Of a DNA stretch of 64,000 nucleotides, positions 58,514-64,000 are shown in pieces. The notes beneath the pieces are model-generated. The model was not told the origin of the DNA and made no database searches. It saw only the letters and a list, made by a program, of their open reading frames with translations. A program made the position numbers and the translations under genes. Source of the stretch: Phaffia rhodozyma (lineage: Eukaryota; Basidiomycota; Tremellomycetes; Cystofilobasidiales; Mrakiaceae). The stretch is from the NCBI GenBank assembly GCA_014706385.1, contig JACGZH010000005.1, positions 558,001-622,000 of the forward strand, written 5' to 3'. Each line of letters starts with the position of its first letter. The stretch's first letter is position 1.

Positions 58514-61500
58514 TTAGGCATGTCCTTTGGCATTCTGATCTTTGAAGATCTTTAGGAACCCAAGTTGGCCAACGATCGTCTCATCGAACTGATCTCTACT
58601 TGCTTTAGCTCCAGCCCCATTCATATCTTCCTCCCCATCGGTTGCCTCGTCGTCATCTTCTCCTACTATCCTGGGGAATGAGCTTCCTGAGGTGTTACTA
58701 GCATTCCGGCCGTCATCGCCTCGAGCAGCTTCAAGTTGTAGACCTCGCTCGTTACACAGATGAAGAAGACAGATGAAGCAGTACGAGGTCGATATATCAC
58801 TGAATTTGGATGACGGATAAGATGACTGGAGAGAAGACACTACGGTGGAGAACACACGAGGTTGGGTTGGATCTTCTGCTGTTGTTGGACGAGTAGTGGA
58901 CTAGAAAGCGACACGGCAGTGATAGCGAGAAAATCACGTTCAGTTAAATGTCGCGCATTAAGCTGAAATATAAAGGATACAAAGAACGAGAAAAAATACC
59001 GACCTCAATCTCTTCATCTTCATCTTCGCCCTCGATAGGAGGCGCAAAAATATCTAATCCTTTCCAGATCGAATCCTTGAGCTTCTTGACATCCACTCGT
59101 TTGGCTCGTTTCGAGAACTTGACGTAATCAGGTCTCGTTCGTTTCAGGCCTTGTGTTCCCGCCCAAAGGGTTTCTTCTTGTTCTTCGGGGGGAATCATCG
59201 AGGATGATGCGCCTGGCTCAGCATCGGAATCTGCATCTAGCATATCTTGGTTGTCGAACCCGACGGGACCGTCATAATCGTCGTCATTAAAGAATTGAGT
59301 GGCGAACGGAGGCGGATCGGCTTGAGCTATGATGCCAGTAAAAGATAATGACAAATTGGAGTTAGGATGACACAATGGCACAAGACACTGAGAAGGATAG
59401 TTTGAGCTCACAACCAAAGCCATCATCTTCGTAAATGTCATTTCGGATATCAGCTTGATTAGAAGCTGCCTGAGCCCAGAATTGCTCATCAACCTCTCCA
59501 TCGCCTCGGAATACTAAGATGGAATGTAAAGAAACGGTTGTCAACAATTGAATATCGAAGTGCCATCAGAGTCGCATGAAATATGATGGGCTGTGAAGGG
59601 GTCAACATACTAGGCGGATTATCTCCTGTATAAGCGTGTCCTCCCTGTCTCCTCATTCTCAACTGAATCAAAGAATTCAGCAGACGGAATCAGTATTTAT
59701 ATGTATAAGAATTGTGTAGGAAGCCAATGTCGAACATACTGTGAAAAGTTTCTTCGTGAATAATCTGAGCAATTGACTTGATGAGAAATGTAAGTCATCT
59801 GGTAAGAGGTACTTCTTGACCTCCTTTTCCCTCTCTTTATCATCCTTAGCTTTTTTCTTGGCCGCTGCATTCGAAGGCTTCTTCTCTGATTTGGAAGAAG
59901 AACTCGCCAAGCGCCTAGACGAAGAAGCAGGTAGAAGGATGGACGTCTTGGAACTCGGGAGCTCGAAAAGTTTGGATGCTAGTATGAGTGGTTCAGAGGA
60001 TAAGAAGTCGATCGTCGGAGGAGGTTTTCGAGACGTCTTCACCAGAGTTGATGATGGGTTCTCGGAAACGGCGTCTGCCAGTGATGAATGAAATCAGTGG
60101 ATCACAGAGACGATCAGATACATTATTCTTCAGAACTTCCAATGAGGAACCCAAGGAGACACCGGCAGACCGACCTTTCTTTCCGAATGCCACCGTTCTT
60201 CTCGTCTTCCAGTGTTCCGGTCCTGCCCAATTTCTTGCCAAGAGCTGTCTATCGAAGTAATCAAACATCTCCTCGCCTTGTCCAGCGCTATCCTCTCTAC
60301 CTTCTCCACCAACCATGGCCATCACCAAGTCTTTCTCATTTGGCTGTCTTCTCGGATCAAATGGCTCGAATCCAAATCCTCCTCCCGAGCTACCTCCAGA
60401 AGCGCCCACCGGATTTCCGTCCTCATCGACAGCGCCGTCTTCATCATAACCATCTCCCTGGCCGCCACCAAAATCATCCCCTCCTGCACCTCCCCCGCCA
60501 CCGTTATGATCGTCGTCAAAGTCGAAGAAGTCATGTTGGGCGTTTGAACCCGGTTCGTCTGGATTCTCAATGTCATCATAAGAGACTCCGCTGGCGGCGG
60601 TAGCAGCGGATGAAGCAGAAGCTACAGCGGCGTTAAGACTAGCTATGTCGAAGGATAGCATATTCGAGGACGAAGACGAAAAGACGAAGCCACTCAAAGC
60701 GGATGTGATCTGTAGTGGAGCAATAGGAGATGGATGTTGAGACAATTCTGGGAATTTTACTTCATAGATTGATAAATTCCGATCCAATGAATCAATACTA
60801 CATTCCTAGAGGCGTAGAGTGAGGAGGCATGGATGCAGAAGAAAAACACCAAATACATACTTCTCAAAGCCTGGATATCAACCTTTCCACTTCCGGTCGT
60901 TTTGGCAAGTCTTCTCTTCGATTCTTCTTCTTCTTCTTCCTCTTCTCGAAGATCTACGTCTCCCTCCTCCTCCAGCACAACATCACCTGCATCGAAAATT
61001 AACCGCATCCCTCCAGCAGATCCAAGGTGGTTCATCAGCAAACCAGCTGCACCTCCTTCGTCGAAATCAGCCGAAGTCTTTTTAAACAACGGATCAACAA
61101 AGAACTCGAGATCAAGTTTCTTGTTAGATAGTGAATGGAAGGAAGGCGCTAGGGTAGAATTTTTGGAGTGGGTCTGCAAAAATCAAAGGAAGAGAGGTTA
61201 ATTCTGTTACCTGAATCGAGAGAGGATTTTTCAGATAACAGAGATAGATACGCATACTTTTCTTTTCTTTCTAACAATACCATCCTCTCCTTCTTCGCCC
61301 TCACTTCCTTCTTCACCATCTTCCCCTCCTTCTCCTTCTCCAGCTCCCGTCTCGCTTAGACCGCTGAGTAATTTTCCGGTCTCTGTGAAAGCCGAATCAA
61401 CTCGACTCGTCCAAATTTTGACACATCCGTCCAGTGTAGAAGATGCTTTTTGAAAGTTGATAGATTGGTCGTCTGGTCCATTCCGAAGGAGTGTCAGGTC

Positions 61501-62147
61501 GGCAAAGTAGTCGATCAATGCAAAGTTCCAAGTATTGTTGACAGTGATTTTCTGAATTTTTCCGAAGTATGGAATGGGTAGGAAACACACGATATCAGAA
61601 GAAGGAATGTTTGATATATCTGATATCATCTACAGAAGACAGCTTGCAATGGATAAAGTTTGTGAGATCTAGACTCACGTTGTCCGTAGCCATCTTCATC
61701 CACTCCTCAAACTTGAGACTCATCTCCTCCATGCTCTCTACCGGCTTAGATATTACTCCATTGTGAGACTCGACTGCAGCCCCCTCAGCATTAACGCCAG
61801 CGACGATAGCACTTAGTCTTCTTCCGCTCTGTCGTCTTTTGCTCGCCGTGTTATGCATAAGGGCGGTTTGGCTCGATGTACCTTCTTCCTTGGATTGGAT
61901 ATGGTGTAGGGGAGTGCCCATCGAGAGCCGTTTCCTCCTTTGTGCTTTCTCGAGTGAATCGTCATTAATTCCAGCAGGAGAAGCGGAAGCTGAATTGATG
62001 AAGGTGACCTTGGGGGCCGATGGTCCTGTAAGGGATGCTCTTGATCTGGAGGAGGATTTGGTAGGAGCAGTTAAAGAAGGAGTTGTGTGGTCCGAGTCGG
62101 AAGAGTCCGAGTCCTGAACCATCCGAGCTTTCCTAGGTCGACTCATC
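58514..62147 (-). CDS. BRN1: Condensin complex subunit 2 (kleisin, barren/CAP-H)
   Basis: Brn1 is the kleisin subunit that bridges Smc2-Smc4 and the HEAT subunits in condensin, needed for mitotic chromosome compaction. About ten exons. A basic Ser-rich head (MSRPRKARMVQDSDSSDSD) leads to the conserved N-terminal barren block: LKFEEWMKMATDNKITVNNT, WNFALIDYFADLTLLR, NFQKASSTLDGCVKIWTSRV. Then the SMC-binding region SNKKLDLEFFVDPLFKKTSA with DFDEGGAAGLLMNHLG, an acidic linker (EEEGDVDLREEEEEEE) and a Gly/Asp-rich loop (HNGGGGGAGGDDFGG), and the C-terminal block ending in CFICLLHLCNERGLQLE and QFDETIVGQLGFLKIF. FDEGGAxGLLxNHL is diagnostic. Start at 62145-62147. The divergent neighbour is the SmB gene. 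Confidence 0.94.
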
Positions 62148-62899
62148 CGGTAAAGCGAAAAATATGTGATCAATCTATATTCCCCCTCAATGAAAAGAGC
62201 GCAGAGCAAGGACGTTGCGCTGCGAGCGAAGAGAGATCCTGGACTGGTTGACTGATTGAGGATGGGATTGTGTTTATGAGAAAACCTGGAAAAATCAACC
62301 TTGGTCGTGTTTACGACGCGTCGAGCGATGTGTACAACAGACGCGTCAAGATCACGTGATATCTGTAACGAAGCCTTGTAACCATTTCAGGCACACACTC
62401 TTTTTTTCCTTCCTTGATCTTTCTTGTCTTGATCGTCTCCATCACCTTCAAACGCCTTCCACTCAACTTGCTCGGCCCCCTTTATTTCAATCATGGTACG
62501 TTTCTCCTTGTCTTGAGTATGAGTTTGAAAGTATGAGTTAATCTTACACGTTTTTTGTTGATGACTATTGGATATCCCTCTGGATTGAATGATCTGCCAA
62601 ACGAATTGCATTGGCTTCAGGCTAGTGCGTTTTCATCTCTCAACCTCTTCATTCTTGTCCTTCTCTCTTTCCTTTCTACTTTTCTTGCAGCTGTCTTCAG
62701 TTTCTTGCTCCTGCCTCTACTATTTCTGTTTAGAACAGATCTCAACTGTTCTCCAGATATTCGTTGTACTGACTTACATGTTGTCTGATTCTCAATCTGC
62801 CTGTGCTCTTTTCCTTCCGCGTTCATCGCGTCCTCCACCGACACGTATCCCTTCTCTATCCATTCGTCAGTCGGAAACACAAAGGCAAAGGGAGGGAAG
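62148..62899. other. Spacer BRN1 / SmB gene, possible 5' UTR introns
   Basis: This 752-bp divergent spacer contains ATG|GTACGT at 62493-62498, a start-like codon directly followed by a good donor. The region up to 62899 could thus be a 5' UTR with introns, or part of a short alternative first exon. Short frames here lack family features. Confidence 0.4.
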
Positions 62900-63986
62900 A
62901 TGATGTCCCTCATCAACTACCGGCTTAAGGTCACTCTGTTCGTGGTTTTGGTTCTCTTTCAATGCTTTTTAATACTACACCACACGATGAGGATACAAAC
63001 AGACGATCGATAACCACGGTTCATTTCATGCTCACTGTTTCTCTCTTCTTTCTTTGCCTATCGGCAACAACCCGCCCTTGTGATTCTGCATATATCACTG
63101 TCGTCTGAATACCATATATCCGCTCACACTCTTTCCATCCCACCAATCTTCGATGCCCCAACTCGATCAATATCGCTCGACCTCTTGTATTTTTTCTCTC
63201 AACGGCATCACTTGTCTCGACTATTTTCTTGCCTCGTTTGTCTACGGTATCCCTTGGCGATCATCAGTAACGACGGTCGAAGTCTGATCGGACAGATGCT
63301 TGCTTTCGATAAGCACATGAATTTGGTGCTCTCCGAGTGTGAGGAGTTCCGAAAAATCAAGGTGTGTTTGCACTCCCTTCTGAATACGATACGTTGAAAG
63401 GGTTGATCGGATGGCATTGAGGGCGAGAAGGCTGAAGCGAAGGAAAGGATAGGCATGATTGGGAGCTCACGCAAACAACTGTGAAGGGAAGCATGCGGAA
63501 AGGTTGGAAAGGTAGGAAGGCATGGATGGAAATGCCGTGGATGGATTGGCGTAAGCCATCCTGATATAGGATAGCTCCCAATCTCGTCTAAATCATCAAC
63601 ATGAAGCAGCCATGCATTTTCGTCGAACGAACAATCTAACCCGTGCTACGTTCTATCTTTTCCCGTATTTTCTTTCATTTCTCTTATTGATAGTCCCGAA
63701 AGTCAAAAGCTGCCGCGGATGGAACTTCAGCTGTCCCTGCTCCGGCTCAGGAGCAGAAGCGCACGCTTGGCTTGGTTATTCTTCGAGGAGAGACTGTTGT
63801 CAGCATTGCTATTGAAGGACCTCCTCCCAAGGTGGCTGATGACGCTCCTACGGTAAGTCTGCCGCACTAAGCTTTTGTGTGTTTGCCTGTCACTGATTTC
63901 CGGTCTCTTCTTCAACGATTCTATGTAGCTTCCTTTGGGCCCTGGACAAGGATTGGCTGCTGGTCGAGGTATGGGTCTTGGCGGTG
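62900..63986 (+). CDS. SMB1: Spliceosomal Sm protein B (SmB/B'), 3' partial
   Basis: SmB is one of seven Sm ring proteins assembled on U1, U2, U4 and U5 snRNAs. Exons 62900-62937, 63268-63361, 63710-63853 (approximate) and 63930-63986 join in phase and continue past the window, since a donor (GTACGT) follows 63986. The Sm1/Sm2 folds read [20 protein letters not shown] and [20 protein letters not shown], where the last is the SmB-specific LSxCEEFR variant of the Sm1 motif, then [20 protein letters not shown], the Sm2 motif with the RG-ET/N turn. The tail starts Gly/Pro-rich ([16 protein letters not shown]), as expected. The ATG at 62900 precedes a second at 62903; N-terminal extension by an upstream exon is possible. 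Confidence 0.93.
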
Positions 63987-64000
63987 GTACGTTGCTTCTC

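Noticed and set aside
60088..60603. Open frame of 171 codons on the plus strand
   Set aside because: Antisense to the Gly/Asp-rich linker of BRN1; no independent features.
62555..62790. Short open frame upstream of the SmB gene (MLMTIGYPSGLND...)
   Set aside because: Turns into a hydrophobic pyrimidine-rich run; more likely UTR or intron.

Overview
The window is nuclear DNA of an intron-rich basidiomycete yeast. Nearly every gene is cut by several 50-150 nt introns with GTNNGT donors and CAG/TAG acceptors, base composition is balanced, spacers are mostly a few hundred bases or less, and recognisable products (Cnb1, Ssk1, CBP80, eIF3d, Trs31, SmB) read like Tremellomycete orthologues. I infer a Tremellomycete, possibly Cystofilobasidiales (Phaffia-like); a species name would need alignment. 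No rRNA, tRNA, CRISPR array or transposon was recognised.

Layout. 1-3.4 kb: 3' part of an Nrd1/Msa2-type four-RRM protein (+). 4.4-6.0 kb: unrecognised predicted secreted protein (-). 6.6-11.3 kb: divergent lumazine synthase RIB4 (-) and CAF-1 subunit CAC2 (+). 11.5-12.1(12.2) kb: Gta3/GatC-like mitochondrial protein (+). 13.1-16.4 kb: GH5 glucanase-like protein with an acidic tail (+). 16.6-19.6 kb: metallophosphoesterase-like/RRM/RGG protein (-). 20.1-21.5 kb: calcineurin B CNB1 (-), which needs a 3-nt microexon. 21.5-23.9 kb: the largest gene-poor gap. 23.9-27.6 kb: CBP80 (+). 28.2-34.4 kb: SSK1 response regulator (+). 35.1-39.2 kb: large disordered PIP-box protein (-). 39.7-43.2 kb: divergent maleylacetate reductase/iron-ADH (-) and Bem46-like hydrolase (+). 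43.3-46.6 kb: divergent THOC7-like (-) and RRP46 (+). 46.9-49.6 kb: Cys/His/Gln-rich putative regulator (-). 49.9-53.5 kb: divergent eIF3d (-) and TRS31 (+). 53.7-58.1 kb: divergent mitochondrial-carrier-like (-) and monocarboxylate-type MFS (+). 58.5-64 kb: divergent condensin BRN1 (-) and SmB (+, runs off the end).

This is ordinary core-genome content rather than a cluster with one job. Many neighbours share short divergent promoters, and RNA-metabolism genes are frequent (Nrd1-like, CBP80, THOC7, RRP46, eIF3d, SmB, the RRM/RGG protein). The most unusual items are the CNB1 microexon, the two uncharacterised nuclear-type proteins (PIP-box/VP-x-SQ protein; Cys-module/poly-His/poly-Gln protein), a lineage-restricted-looking secreted protein with a probable GC-AG intron, and a cluster of inverted repeats just downstream of RIB4.

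Gene models were spliced by eye from frame continuity and splice signals. Exon counts are therefore best estimates, and UTRs were not defined.
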